Position numbers and translations under genes: made by a program. Under the pieces are notes generated by a model. That model saw only the letters and a program-made list of their open reading frames with translations, ran no database searches and was not told the DNA's origin. From NCBI RefSeq assembly GCF_000003195.3, contig NC_012878.2:11663144-11727143 (forward strand): DNA of 64,000 nucleotides, written 5' to 3'. Of the stretch, positions 37,770 to 50,442 are shown piece after piece. Within the stretch, counting starts at the first letter, position 1; the number at the start of each line of letters is the position of its first letter. This DNA comes from Sorghum bicolor. Lineage: Eukaryota > Streptophyta > Magnoliopsida > Poales > Poaceae.

Positions 37770-39227
37770 TTCAGCATGTCTCCTGAGGATTTCAGAATGC
37801 CGATGCTCTTATGCTTTTCATCGGCAAGGAGCTTTACTTTCAGAATGTCGATGCTCTTATGCCTCTGAGAGTCTTGAACAGGGCCTTGGCCGGGTCGGAA
37901 TCATCAACCAATTGGGCCGTGTCTTGATGAAGGAGGGCCGATAGATCTTCCAACTTTGCTCTAATCTCTGCCGATGAGATTCCAACCGCTCGAGAAGAAC
38001 TTGCCTCCTCGCCTTTGTCCTCATAAATTTCAATGGCAAAGGAGAACAAGCTATCGGGAGAATCCTGTTCCTGAAAAAGAAGATAAAATAAGTTATTTGA
38101 TGAACAAGTACTGGCAATGACAGAAAACAAAGATTGGGTAATTTTACCTGTTTCAGGGCAATTTCTCGACTTTGGCTAGTTGAGCCCGATGGCACCATAG
38201 GTTGATCGGTTGGAGTTGCCGATGGAACTATATCAGCTGAAAGATTGATAGAGGCAATTATAAAGCGCAAAAGTAGGTTCATCGGCAATAATTTCATAAA
38301 AGGTATGTTACCTTGAGGGGGTGCAGTACTTGTCTGGATCGAAGAGATTATTGATGCTATGACTTAGCCTGCTGGATCGGCAGTCTGCTCGTGTACATCG
38401 GCTGATATTTCCTCTAGCTGAGGTTCTTCTGGCTGAAGTCCTTCTGGCTGGGGTTCTTCTTGTGGCTGAGAGGGAGACGATACTTGTTGTATCTGAGCTT
38501 TTGGAGAAGAAGGGGATGATTCTACTGGGATCGGAGATCTTGGGGGAGGAGGAGGCGTTGTTGTTCTCTGGCGCTTCGCTTGTGAGTACTCTTGGAACCT
38601 TTCCTCTTCGGTTGACTGGACTGGGGAGCATCGACAGTCGTACTTCTGGTCTTTGCCGATGTGCCGGTGTGCTGATACAACAATGAAAAAGTTTATGAGT
38701 ACAAGTGTAACGGGTATAAGTTGAGGAATTAAAAAAATTTACCTTGAAGGCTTGTGCTAAAGCAGTGGCGGCTACCGATGGGGATGTCCTCGTTCGTTTG
38801 GTGGTAACTTTCTTGAGACATACACCCCGATGCATTATAGCAACCAAGGTTAGAGCGTTGTTGCCGATCAAAGAGATCGGGCCTGGTGGAAGGAGTTCGA
38901 TCGGTTTGCCACTCCTGCTAGCTGATGGTGGCGTATCATCGACCTAAATGAAATAAAGAGAGTGAGTTGCTGATAGAAAGTGAAAGTAAAAAGGATTGAA
39001 ACATCGGTTAAAGTACTTACAGTGTTATCAGGGACCTTGTATTTGGGGTCGATCATGCCACGATATGTGAGAGCCGATCTGCAGAACAGATGCTCCTTCC
39101 ACTCTTCCCACCACTGTTTGTATGCCTGGGTGATGAAGAGAGCTGGGATCCAAACCGATAAGTCGACATCTGTATCGGTATTCGGTGCAAGTTGAGCTAT
39201 CCTGATCCATTCAAGATTATTGGTGAT

Positions 39228-40746
39228 TGTTGACACTAGCTAACACCACTTGAATACTAGGTTGTCATCCCCAGCATGGTGCCAGAGTGTACAAAGGTAT
39301 TTATAAATGTAAAAGCTCTCTAGAAAATAATCTACTCTATCTGCAAGCGCACAGATAAAACACCTCATTGTAGCATTTCACTAAGATAAGTATTCCATGT
39401 ATCATTATTTATAATTTTGCTTAAGAGAACAAAAAGGGATGAAATTAAAATAAGGACAAAATCTATCAAGGCATAGACTAGAGATAAACTTGCAAGAACA
39501 TGATTACTAATGAGAAACTCATCACACAGTCACTTACTTTAGCATGGGGTAAACCATAAAGATAATGATAATGCATTGTAAGTTCAAGGGTAAATAACAC
39601 AACGATTAGAAAATAGACTACTCCTCATATATGTAAGGTGACGTCGGATTAGCTAGAGAATGGATTCTAAGTTATCTACTATCTACTAAGTCACAATCTA
39701 CTCTAGTTATCTACAAGATCATATATAGCATAAAAGACTCTAGTTATCTATAAGGTACATTGCTAAAGTAAATCAGAACATCGCAAGACTTACTCTACAA
39801 TACCAGTTCTGCCTGTCCTATCAACGGAGGGTGGACTATATAAGAATCAACGAAGCTGTCACTATCGCGAACTACCACACGACCCGACCAATAGGATACA
39901 TTTGCAGGTAAATAACATCTAAGCACCACGCCAACATGTGATCTACCACTTAACTCCCTCGCGTCAAGAGCTAAGCGCTTTGCAAACTTATACATAAACT
40001 CATTATCAATCATAACTATATCAAATATAGAACTAGAGCAAACTAAGAACATAATAATTAGAGACATAATGCAATTAGAACAAAGAATTAGAGAAAGATA
40101 TGAATAATACCAATCTTTATTACCGAAGATCCGAATCCAGAGCGTAGTGCTCTACTTCTTTAATCGCTATCTAATCAAACCTCTAAACTTGAAGGATTAG
40201 GGAGTAGCTAATTCTAATTCTCTGTGGGAGAGAAGCTCTAAACCCTAACTTTGATGGCTACCTCTGATAATGATTTCTTCTCTTCTCTTCTCTCCTCCAG
40301 GGGTGGAGAGGCCTTGGTTATATAGTCCTTTCAAGTGAATTTGGGCCGTTGGATCAAACCGACATTGATTGCATGGTTTAGATTGATCCTTTAGGTCGGT
40401 GGAGCGTAGTCCTGAAAGAGAGTCCTGATTGGACTCTAACCCTAGGCAGGCGCCCAAGGGGGGTGGGCGGGCGCCCTGCCCCCGAGCCCGATCGTCTTCT
40501 CGTTCGTTCCCATAGCTTCTGGACTCTTCTAGATTGAGGAAAATTGCGCGGCACGTAATTATCTCGTTGTAAACATGACATGTGGGCCTTCTCTCCATAT
40601 TTCCTGATAACCCCCTGCAGAAATAGATAAACACCAAAGCTCGTGGAATTCTGTCAGATAAAACCCTAATTCTAGATGTTTGGTCCATATTGATCCTTTT
40701 CCATGTTTAGTTGATGATTAATTTTAGTACTTAAGGACCGTCAACA
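39228..40746 (-). repeat. 3' LTR of the Athila-like element
   Basis: 1519 bp, reading TGTTGACGGTCC ... TAGTGTCAACA on the minus strand. It is close to 46993-48492 but carries about 20 extra bp near 40450-40465. The polypurine tract CTTGGGGGAGTT lies at 40747-40758. Confidence 0.93.
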
Positions 40747-40758
40747 AACTCCCCCAAG

Positions 40759-42289
40759 CTTACCCTTTGCTCGTCCCTGAGCAAACAGCTAAACTCAGAT
40801 GGATCAGGAGTTGCTTCGATGGTTTCTTTCCTGACAGGCACACATGCTTTCACATAAAAATTCTTCCAGATTAGAGTGAAGTGTCATGGAGCTTAGTACC
40901 TGTACCTAAATCTTAAGTAATCGAAAGACAAAATAATTAAGTCAAGCACTATTTCTCCTGTCTATACTTCACCTTTATTCCAAAGTTTTGTATAAGTTTT
41001 CAAAAATAAAACTCAGAGTTCCCAGCAATGATTCTCTCAAGTCTCTTTATATGTGGTATTTGTGGATCCTTACCAAAATGTCACTTACCTATAGCTAATG
41101 GAATATTTAAGTGGAGCTCATAGGAGTGAAAAACAGCTCATACATGTGTTGTCTAATCGAGCCATGGATCCAAAGGAACTCAGCATATAATTAAATCAAG
41201 ATGTGCATGTGTGGTGGAGTAAATGATAGTGATGGTAAAAATGTAAGTAATGATAAAGCTTACTTCTCATTGCTCCTCATATTGCTACCTCTCCTCTTCT
41301 TTGATCTTTGCTTTGGGAGAACATGGGCTATCTTTTTCTCTTTTTTTTCTTTTTTCAGGTGGGTAGTAGACACCCCTAATTCTTTTGTCGGACACTTGTC
41401 TATTTTTTCTGCTCAAGTGGGCATCTTTGTACCCCTAATTCTACTTCGGACACTTGTCCATTTTTACCTCTCGTCTCACTCTTTTTTTTCTTTTCCGAGG
41501 TTCCGGGCACTTGCCCCTTTTTATTTCCTCGCATATTTTTGCATAACCCATGCCTCTTCTGCATTGAATCTTTTTAGAGAGAGAGAATAACAATACTTGG
41601 GACAGTGAGTGATAATATTTTTAGCAATTTTAATGAGTGGTGGTGGATGGTGTAGTAGATGTGTGCAAGTGAATATCTTAATTTAACCACATGAAAAGCT
41701 TCCTAAGGGTCTACACAGCTCGATCAAACTCAATGCAAATATAAGTAGCAAAAGATGTTATAGCAAGTATGGCTGTGGTAGGTAGTTTGTTCTGCTAGGA
41801 ACTCATCATGTGATTTGCAAGTTTTCAAAATAAATCTCCAGAACCTAGTGTAGTAGTAACAAGATAAACAGTAGCTCAAACTTTATATTATGTCCTTCTC
41901 TTACCTAGACTTTAGTTTTATGCTTCCCAAAGATAGTAATTTCAGTTTTAATAATTTCTAGAAGAACTCTAATATAAAAGCTAGGTACTTGTAAGTAAGC
42001 AAACAGAGCAACTGTTCATCATTTCCATCATACATCTTTTTGGTCTTTTTATTTTTCTAGAGATTAACATTTAGCAGATAAAATAAAGCACACTTATCTA
42101 CACACTCTTTTTATTTTGTTTTCATGTTTATAGAATATAATAAATTAAAGCAAGAAAATATTTATTGAGTTTTCTAAGTTTTTTCTCTTTAAGATAAAAT
42201 ACTAAAATAAAAATAAATAAGAAGAGCAAATAAAAACTTACTTGATAAATTGGGGAGGAACTCCCCCAAGCTGGATGTGGATGTCGGTC
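40759..42289 (-). other. Non-coding 3' interior of the Athila-like element
   Basis: About 1.5 kb between ORF-1 and the polypurine tract. It is T-rich on the plus strand, with loosely repeated CACCCCTAATTCT / CGGACACTTGTC blocks at 41370-41520. A second purine tract identical to the LTR-adjacent one (AGCTTGGGGGAGTT) is at about 42260-42273. No gene. Confidence 0.55.
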
Positions 42290-43846
42290 TTACCCGATGT
42301 TCCAGAACCGCATCATGGTTGTGATGTTGTCGTTCATTGTTGTTGTATCTTGTCTCAGCTCTTGTATTGCAGTGGCATGGTCCTGGTTCCATTTTTGTTG
42401 TTTTTCCAGGAGTTGTCCATGTTCCGCCTGCGTATCTTGGATGGCGAGGAGAGTGTTGTCGGTGCGGTTGAAGAAAGCGCTGGCCTCTTGGTAGTAGTCA
42501 TTCGTGAAAGCGTAGGAGGCGTCGGAGTATCGTCCTGCATCGAATTGGGGCGGAGGTCTGGATCCTGAAGCTCCATATGGGTCAGTGGAGTACCTGCCTG
42601 TATGAAAAGGCGTGTTTGTCCACTGGTGATCTTGGCTCTCCGGCCATGTCTCCTGTGTTGGCTCTTGTGGTTGCGCATGTCGAACCCATGGGTCTCGAAG
42701 GACTCGAGGGTTGTAATCGGAATAATGCAGGTGCGCTGCTTCTTCTGGTCCGGGATCAGCTCCATACTAGGTGCGTTCATGGTGGGTGGTCATCCTTTCA
42801 GATGCCACTCGCTGTGGAGCTCTCTGGTTCACCGGTGTTGCTGCAATCTCAATCAAAAAATTTTGAACAACATAGAGGCCAAGGTTCGGGTTAGGTAACC
42901 GAATCTTGCCTTTATCATCATATAGCATATACATTATGTTCCCCTCTTTCTTTAACATCCGAGCCTGTCTAAATGTGTCATAGCCATGATAAATTCTTAA
43001 CTCATTTATGAAGTCCAATGATGAATTTTCTAGTAAATGAAGGTTAGAGGCTAGACGAGTGATAAGTGAAGTACATCCTACTGGTCCCTGAAGACTAGGT
43101 ATACTAAGCCAATGAGAAACCAAAAGTGTAATATGTGAAGTAGGTACTTTATTAATAGCAGCACATAAAAGTTGTAAATCTCCTACTCTTACTTTTCTAA
43201 TATCATCACGATAGAAAAGATTGTACCCAAGCCATTTGTGGAACATCCTAAGAGTGGGGTGCTCCATGTCACTGGTTCGGGCTTAACTATAAAAATTATC
43301 TCTAGATATCTCTCTCCAGAACTGGTGTCTCTCAAAATTGGGTAAGTCGGAGTCAATGTTCAGGATGGATCTTGAAGAGAAACCAAGATGGTCGCTCAGT
43401 TCTCTCCAAGACAACATAATCTCCTGTTTGAACATCTGAAAAACAATTCCCCCCTCATAATATTGTAAAGTGCAAAGAAATTCGAGGGTGAGAAGACGAG
43501 AACCTAGCTCAGTTATATTCCAAAAATTTGTCCAACCTAGCATCTGGAAAATTAAGTCAAATTCAGTGTCCATACCTGTTTCTTGTAGTAAGATTGGATC
43601 AAGAGTAGGGGTGTGAATGAAATCTTTGTTCTTTAGTTGCTGGCAGACTTCCTTCTCCCTTCGGGTCTTTAGTCCAAGGTCTCCTATCTTGAGAAGGACC
43701 TTGACTTGCTGATTAGATGAGGATGACGGAGCCTGTGTGGGCGTTGGGTCGACGCTCATCTCTAACGGGTGTGAGGAGTGTCGGGATGAACTCCTTGTAC
43801 CTATGTTCTTGAGAGCCTTCCCTGCGTTCTTCACCTTCTTGAACAT
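42290..43846 (-). pseudogene. ATHILA ORF-1-like gene in env-like position (two nonsense codons)
   Basis: One frame of 518 codons from MFKKVKNAGKALKN (43846) to TAA (42290-42292), interrupted by TAA at 43283-43285 and TAG at 42767-42769. The ATG directly follows a splice-acceptor-like TTTGTTTACAG. Recognisable blocks are LTLEFLCTLQYYEGG, then EIMLSWRELSDHLGFS, then HPTLRMFHKWLGYNLFYRDD, which I associate with the ATHILA ORF-1 family. The C-terminal third is Gln/Asp/Tyr-rich with a coiled-coil-like QLLEKQQKWNQD segment. I see no membrane segment, so a true envelope role is not supported. An upstream TATA box (44191-44198) suggests its own transcript. Confidence 0.65.
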
Positions 43847-44727
43847 CCTGTAAACAAAAGTTGGCAAAAACACAACTAGTGGAAAATGTGAGAGGAAATA
43901 TTAGTGGTCAGCTGTCCAGAATGTTAGTAGTCCAGGGGTTAGTCGTTCAAGACAAGCTTTTATTTTGGTAGAACCTCCCCCTAAACAACTTTTACTTCCA
44001 CTTTGGACAGCGGGATCACTTTTTACTAGGTGAAACTCACTCTCTCACTAAAAGACTACCAACTTCTTTTCCACTCTTCTCTTTCTCTCGACTCTCTTCT
44101 CACTTCACTACAAGAGCTCCTTCTCTGGAAACTGAAACCTGTGTGGTTTTCTGAGATGCTTGTGTGAAGAAGATGGAGGTAGAAGGAGGCTATTTATAGG
44201 AGGAAGGAAGGGCAGGGCGGGCGCCCTTGGTAGGTGGGCGGGCGCCCACTTATGGTGCTCATCCTGGCTGCCCTTTCTCCACTCCCTCCCTTGCTTAATT
44301 CTTACGCAAAATAACAGATCAATGGTGGTGGTTAGTCGGTAGAAAAGTGCTGGTGAGTGGAGATATGTTGGTGGATGAAATAATGTGATGGGATGTACGT
44401 GAGGTGTGGTGTATGACATGTGGGACCCAAGGAGTGTGGGTCATGCTTCTAGAAGGTTGCTATAATTAAATATAATGCAGGAAAATCTATGAGAATTGAA
44501 ACTTATTGAAATGATAATGGAAAAATATTTTTGTGCCTCCATAATAATTAATAAATATGGGTTGTCACACACCACAAATATTATTTATATGGGGCTTATT
44601 ATTATTATAATAATGCTATGAATAAATATGACTAATGCAAGAATTTAAACAATGTTCATAAATACCGATTTACCTCCCATCGAGGGTTTGGGATTTTTAG
44701 GTCCCCCAAGCTGGACCTCCAAATCTT
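43847..44727 (-). promoter_or_regulatory. Internal promoter and leader of the ORF-1-like gene
   Basis: Between protease and ORF-1 there is no pol. Instead the minus strand has two GGGCGCCCGCCC blocks (44236-44247 and 44215-44226), a TATA box CTATAAATAG (TATAAATA at 44198-44191), a CT-rich leader and a TTTACAG acceptor just before the ATG. The same GC block lies upstream of TATA in the LTRs of this element. A purine tract AGCTTGGGGGAC lies at its far end (about 44702-44713). Confidence 0.55.
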
Positions 44728-46683
44728 TTAATCTTCTGAATTACCTTCCTCTGGAGATGATGTCTCCAGTGATTCTTCCTCATGAACTTCCTTCACTGTA
44801 GAGTCTCTCTCTGGTCCGGGCTTGAATGTGAAGTGTTCTTCTTGTCCGTTTATGTTGAATTTGATTTCTCCTTTCCCGACATCAATGTGGGCATTGGCAG
44901 TGCTTAGAAATGGCCTTCCAAGGATGATGGATACTTTTGAGTCAGGACTCATGTCTAGTACTACGAAGTCTACTGGCACCAGGAAATCTCTGATCTTGAC
45001 TGGAATGTTTTCGGCGATGCCCAATTGGCATCGAACCGATTGATCTGCTAGTTGCAGGCACATTGACGTTGGTTCTAGGGTCGTATGCTCAAGCTTTTTG
45101 TAGACTGATGCTGGCATCACACTGACACTTGCTCTGAGATCACAAAGTGCATTGTTGAAGTGTTGGTTTCCAATCGAGCAATCAATAGTGGGACATCCGG
45201 GATCCTTCTTCTTTCTTGGTGGTTTATTGAGGATGGCCGCACTACATTCTTCTGTCAGCTTGATAACCTCAGTGGTGGGCAGTGGTCTCTTCTTGTTAAG
45301 AATATCTCATACTTTGCATATGTAGGTACCTGTATGGCATCAAGCAGAGGTATGTTGACATATAATTTCTGAATGACCTCTACAAACTTACCAAACTGCT
45401 CATCCGATTGCAGTCCTCTGTTTCTTCTGGGAAATGGCAAATAGTTGGTGTCGTAAAAATCTTTCCTCATTTCTCCAGTTCTTGGTGGTTGCAGCAGATC
45501 TTCTGCTTCAACTGGGCTTTCTTCTTCTATCACTGCTGGTTGCATTGGTGCTGATGTTCTTTGTTTCTCTTTTGGGTATGGGGGATCCCTGGTAGCTTTA
45601 CCTCCTCTAGTAGTTATATTCTTTACCTGCTCAATGTTAGTAGCAATAGGTAGTGCAGCAGCTAACTTTATTAATTTAAGCTCTACCCTTTTATTAAGAG
45701 TGTTTTGCTCATCAAAGGCAGTTAATAGAAAATCCATTTTATTGTGTATATCTTTTAAAGATGATTCATTTGTATCTAGCCTATGTTTAACTTCATCATT
45801 AGTTTTTATTTGTTGAGCAATTATCTCTTTTAATGAAAGTTGCTTGAAAGTATTACCTGAATTCATACCTTTGCTATTGGGTTGACTTGAGGTAGGTTGA
45901 TATTTGTATGCTGTCTCAATGGCCCTTTGATCTTCTTTGAACTTGGCCCTCTGGTCAATCCAATGGAGCAAATTTTCCATCTTGGTTGATAGTGCTTTTA
46001 CTTCTTCTGGTATTTCTTCAGTTTGATGACAATGTTGAGCTTTATCTTGGAACCAGCTTTGGTTTTCTGCTATCTTATCCAAAAGTATCTCTGCTTTTCC
46101 AATTGTAAGCTCCAAGAATGATCCTTTAGCAGATGCATCTAGGCACTAACGAGCCTTCTGGGTTAATCCTTGGTAGAAGGTCTGCACAAGTAACCATGTG
46201 GCCATTCCATGGTGAGGACAATCTGATATGTATCCTTGAAAATGCTCCCATGCTTCTTGAATGGTTTCTGTCTTCTGCTGTTGGAAACTGACAATATTTC
46301 CTCTTAAGGCAGTTGTTTTGCCTATAGGGAAGAACTTTGATAGAAAGGCATCTGACAAGTTCGTCCAGTTGTTGATGTTATCTTGATGAGTGTAGAACCA
46401 CTTCCTCGCTTTCCCTTCTAGTGAGAATAGAAAAAAGGTGAAGTAGTATGACATCTTTGTCAACTCCATTGATGTGGATTGTGCTTCCAATCTCTAAGAA
46501 ATTCTGCAAGTGTGCACTAGCACCTTCATGTGCCTTTCCACTGAATTGTGTAGCTTGCACCAAATTGATGAGGCTTGACTTGAGCACTAACTCGGGTACT
46601 CCTTCTTCTACTGCAAATCTTGGACCAGTTAGAATGTTCTCAAGTCTTGGAGTAGAGAGTTCTTGCAAGGTCTTTTGTGCCAT
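44728..46683 (-). pseudogene. gag-pro: gag-protease of the Athila-like element (frameshifted)
   Basis: Starts at ATG 46683 (MAQKTLQELSTPRLENIL). Breaks: a frameshift near 46435, TAG at about 46146, and another frameshift near 45300. The gag domain is seen as SLEGKARKWFYTHQ ... DAFLSKFFP and GLTQKAR. A charged middle region with helices follows (45400-46115). The protease region is ALCDLRASVSVMP (about 45110-45160) with IILGRPFL downstream. The expected D-L-G-A-S active-site motif reads D-L-R-A-S, so protease would be inactive even if the frame were open. It ends in an acidic tail at 44728. Confidence 0.8.
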
Positions 46684-46966
46684 AGCTTCAGCAATTGGCA
46701 GCTAGCTTCTTCTTCTCTTGATTGCTTTGGTTCTGATGATGAAGTGTTGAATGTACCCAAAGTCAATCCTGATATACCCGGTATAAAAATATAAACATAG
46801 AAAAACAACAGGGTGAACCTGCCAAAGTAGAGGTGCCTTGTTATGATTTCTCACTTAGTAGCTGTTTTATGCAATTATTTCTCTATAGTCTAGTCTAATA
46901 TTTTATGTGAATAACCTTGACTAATTTCCTGACTTTTCTTACCGTTCCTATGTATTACCCTTTTGT

Positions 46967-46984
46967 TCCCCGGCAACGGCGCCA
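46967..46984 (-). other. Primer binding site of the Athila-like element
   Basis: TGGCGCCGTTGCCGGGGA on the minus strand, eight bases after the 5' LTR. This is the common primer-site form in Athila-lineage elements. Confidence 0.85.
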
Positions 46985-46992
46985 GAAATGCT

Positions 46993-48492
46993 TGTTGACA
47001 CTAGCTAACACTACTTGAATACTAGGTTATCATCCCCAGCATGGTGCCAGAGTGTACAAAGGTATTTATAAATGTAAAAGCTCTCTAGAAAATAATCTAT
47101 TCTATCCGCAAGCGCACAGATAAAACACCTCATTGTAGAATTTCACCAGGATAAGTATTCCAGGTATCATTATTTATAATTTTGCTTAAGAGAACAAAAA
47201 GGGATGAAATTAAAATAAGGACAAAATCTATCAAGGCATAGACTAGAGATAAACTTGCAAGAACATGATTACTAATGAGAAACTCGTCACACAGTCACTT
47301 ACTTTAGCAGGGGGTAAACCATAAAGATAATGATAATGCATTGTAAGTTCAAGGGTAAATAACACAGCGATTAGAAAATAGACTACTCCTCATATATGTA
47401 AGGTGACGTCGGATTAGCTAGAGAATGGATTCTAAGTTATCTATTATCTACTAAGTCACAATCTACTCTAGTTATCTACAAGATCATATATAGCATAAAA
47501 GACTCTTCATTCATGTATAAGGAACATTGCTAAAGTAAATCAGAACATCGCAAGACTTACTCCACAATACCAGTTCTACCTGTCCTATCAATGGAGGGTG
47601 GACTATATAAGAATCAACGAAGCTGTCACTATCGCGAACTACCACACAACTCGGCCATTAGGATACATTTGCAGGTAAATAACATCTAAGCACCACGCCA
47701 ACATGTGATCTACCACTTAACTCCCTCGCGTCAAGAGCTAAGCGCTTTGCAAACTTATACATAAACTCATTATCAAACATAACTATATCAAATATAGAAC
47801 TAGAGCAAACTAAGAACATAATAATTAGAGACATAATGCAATTAGAACAAAGAATTAGAGAAAGATATGAATAATACCAATCTTTATTACCGAAGATCCG
47901 AATCCAGAGCGTAGTGCTCTACTTCTCTAATTGCTATCTAATCAAACCTCTAAACTTGAAGGATTAGGGAGTAGCTAATTCTAATTCTCTGTGGGAGAGA
48001 AGCTCTAAACCCTAACTTTGATGGCTACCTCTGATAATGATTTCTTCTCTTCTCTTCTCTCCTCCAGGGGTGGAGAGGCCTTGGTTATATAGTCATTTCA
48101 AGTGAATTTGGGCTGTTGGATCAAACCGACATTGATTGCATGGTTTAGATTGATCCTTTAGGTCGGTGGAGCGTAGTCCCGAAAGAGAGTCCTGATTGGA
48201 CTCTAACCCTGGGCGGGCGCCCTGCCCCCGAGCCCGATCGTCTTCTCGTTCGTTCTCGTGGCTTCTGGACTCTTCTAGATGGAGGAAAATTGCGCGGCAG
48301 GTAATTATCTCGTTGTAAACATGACATGTGGGCCTTCTCTCCATATTTCCTGATACCCCCCTGCAGAAATAGATAAACACCAAAGCTCGTAGAATTCTAT
48401 CAGATAAAACCCTAATTCTAGATGTTTGGTCCATATTGATCCTTTTCCATGTTTAGTTGATGATTAATTTTAGTACTTAAGGACCGTCAACA
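46993..48492 (-). repeat. 5' LTR of the Athila-like element
   Basis: 1500 bp partner of 39228-40746. On the minus strand it has GGGCGCCCGCCC at 48222-48211 and a TATA box (CTATATAAC, about 48085-48091) about 120 bp downstream, a plausible U3 promoter. Confidence 0.93.
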
Positions 48493-50033
48493 GTGATGGT
48501 CTCCCTCGGCTTCACCACATCGGTGTAACAGAGTGCAATTGGCAGTTGGCCAAAAGCCAATTGGCGAGCTAGTGCCGATGGGTTGTAAAATTCATATGTC
48601 ATGTTGGAAGCCTTCCCACTACCAAAGAAGTTCACCGGTATGGCTCTTGGGGTGATAATTGCCATCATCACATCACGGTCCTTGTTGAGAGCATCGTTGA
48701 AGGGATGGAAGGTCAGGGGAAATCTGGTGTCTGGATCCTCATAAGGCATCCATGCCCTTTGTTCCCTGGTCAAACCTTCATAGAGAGTCTAAAAGAATCG
48801 GCTAACCTAGTCTTCATTACCACTAGTGCCAGGTAAGACTATGGCAGCCTCGCCAATGTTTAGATGGGAGCGAGTTGCCGATTCTTCTTCATCCAATTCA
48901 TAATCCTCAGCTATGTCCCTGGGGAAGCGCTCTGCAAAGAGGTCGAATTCCAAGCGCTTGTGCATATGAAGGCTGAGCCACATGTTGATGAACCACCTGG
49001 GCCCCCCTAAGTTGCCGATGGGTTGGCGGAGCAAAAGTTTCCTGGCTACTTGGTGGAGGAGGTGATAGGCCAAGCCGAGCAAGTATCGGCCGAGAGGAAA
49101 TCGGCCGCCATTGGCTAGTCTTTCTACTGCCGATAAGTAAACAGAAGTTGGTCCTGCCGATCGGCCACAAAATACAAATTTATCCAGCCACATATTCAGA
49201 AAAGTGGTCTGTTCCTTTATATTGACAGGACCTATTTTTCGGTACTTCTGAATGTACCCGGACCAACCGCCGATAGCACGAGTTTCTACCTTAGCACTGG
49301 GTTTGGTGTCGAACAGGTGGCTGTTATCGGCAGTGGATATATCTAAACCGGTGAGCATAAGTACATCGGCAAGTGTGGGAGAAGCAGGGCCATGGCCAAA
49401 CACAAAAGCATTGAGCGTGTCTGACCAAAAGTATGAGGCAGCAATCAGCAATGACTCATTCCTCTCCATATCGGCAAGGGACAACCTAATGCATTGATCC
49501 AATTTTCGTTCGCCCTATTGGACCTCATTTGAGTGGCTGACTCTCAAAGACCAATCCTTCCATCCCTTGGTAGGACTGGGCTAGGAACGATAGGTATCTT
49601 TCCATAGATCTAGGGAGAAGTTTTCGGCTCTAAAAGGAACTCTGTTTGTCTCTGCGTTTATCAGATCGGTGGGATCTGGGTTTCCTAGCGGGCTAAGACA
49701 TTGGAGGTGAGGTTGATCGGTAGGAATAACGATCTTATCGGCCAAATCCTAGGAATTTTTGAGGGTAAAAGGAAGAACAAAAAGAAAAAAAGGAATATTC
49801 AGTAAGGCAAATTGCGGATGAACAGGAGTACAGTAAAAGTGCAGGAGAAAGGGTGGTAAGCTGACCTCAGGAACGATGAAGTTGATGGCCATCTCCTCGC
49901 AGATCGAAGACTTGGGGATGGTGAAGAAAGGCCTTCGTTGAAGTTCTTGGAGTCCTCGGATGGTGCCGCCGCCGTGAAAGTGGATTCTGGGCTGGAAAAT
50001 GACAAGATGGAGAAGGAGTACCCGAGAAGGAAG

Positions 50034-50042
50034 TATTTATAG
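50034..50042 (-). promoter_or_regulatory. TATA box of the PMD pseudogene in element 1
   Basis: TATAAATAC on the minus strand, about 145 bp upstream of the ATG at 49892, in the same context as the box at 23130 in element 2. Confidence 0.55.
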
Positions 50043-50442
50043 GACGAAACGGGCAGGGGCAGATCTGACTTATCTCTTTGCCGCATCCGTGAAATCCGAG
50101 GGTGCTCAGGTGGATATGGTAACTATTCGCACGGTAATCAAGGGATTGCGCAGGTGATTTGACAACAAGCGGTCAAGATTTTGGAGATATTTCACTGTAC
50201 AAGATCTCCTGGTCGGTCCATCGGAAGTTCTCTCTAAAGGTAATATTGCCGATGGGCGCATAAAGTGGGGAGATTCGGTTCGGGAGGTTGAGGAATTCGA
50301 GGAATATGCAAGAGAATTGGGCTAAGGTTGTTTGGATTTAACGAATGGTTGCCAAATTGAGAGAATTAATTGCGGAAAGGCATCATTACTGCAGAGAATT
50401 TCGGAGCATTAATGATTTTATACTCCAAAATTGGGGGGCATG

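Larger units (their letters stand above)
39228..48492 (-). mobile_element. Element 3: Athila-lineage LTR element lacking RT and integrase
   Basis: 9.27 kb on the minus strand with LTRs 46993-48492 (5') and 39228-40746 (3') and a perfect 5-bp target duplication gtgat (39223-39227, 48493-48497). It sits inside exon 2 of the PMD pseudogene of element 1. The interior holds gag-protease, an internal promoter-like region and an ATHILA ORF-1-like gene, but nothing resembling RT, RNase H or integrase. It must have depended on enzymes from another element. Confidence 0.9.
35850..49892 (-). pseudogene. Antisense PMD gene of element 1, split by two insertions and several stops
   Basis: Minus strand, same exon plan as in element 2. 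Exon 1 is 49892-49866 (MAINFIVPE), and exon 2 runs from 49748 down to 48493 and resumes at 39227-39021 after the Athila-like insertion. Exon 3 is 38943-38743 with a normal GT donor. Exon 4 begins at 38671. The last exon lies at about 38072-37775 and 36137-35850, on both sides of the solo LTR. TAG replaces Trp twice near 49520-49590, two further stops lie near 48790-48820, and a local deletion/duplication breaks the last exon at 37795-37860. The PMD core is readable at 48807-49502. Non-functional. Confidence 0.82.

Noticed and set aside
42290..43846. True envelope gene in the Athila-like element
   Set aside because: The position is env-like, but I see no signal peptide, membrane segment or fusion-like region; ATHILA ORF-1 similarity is the better call.
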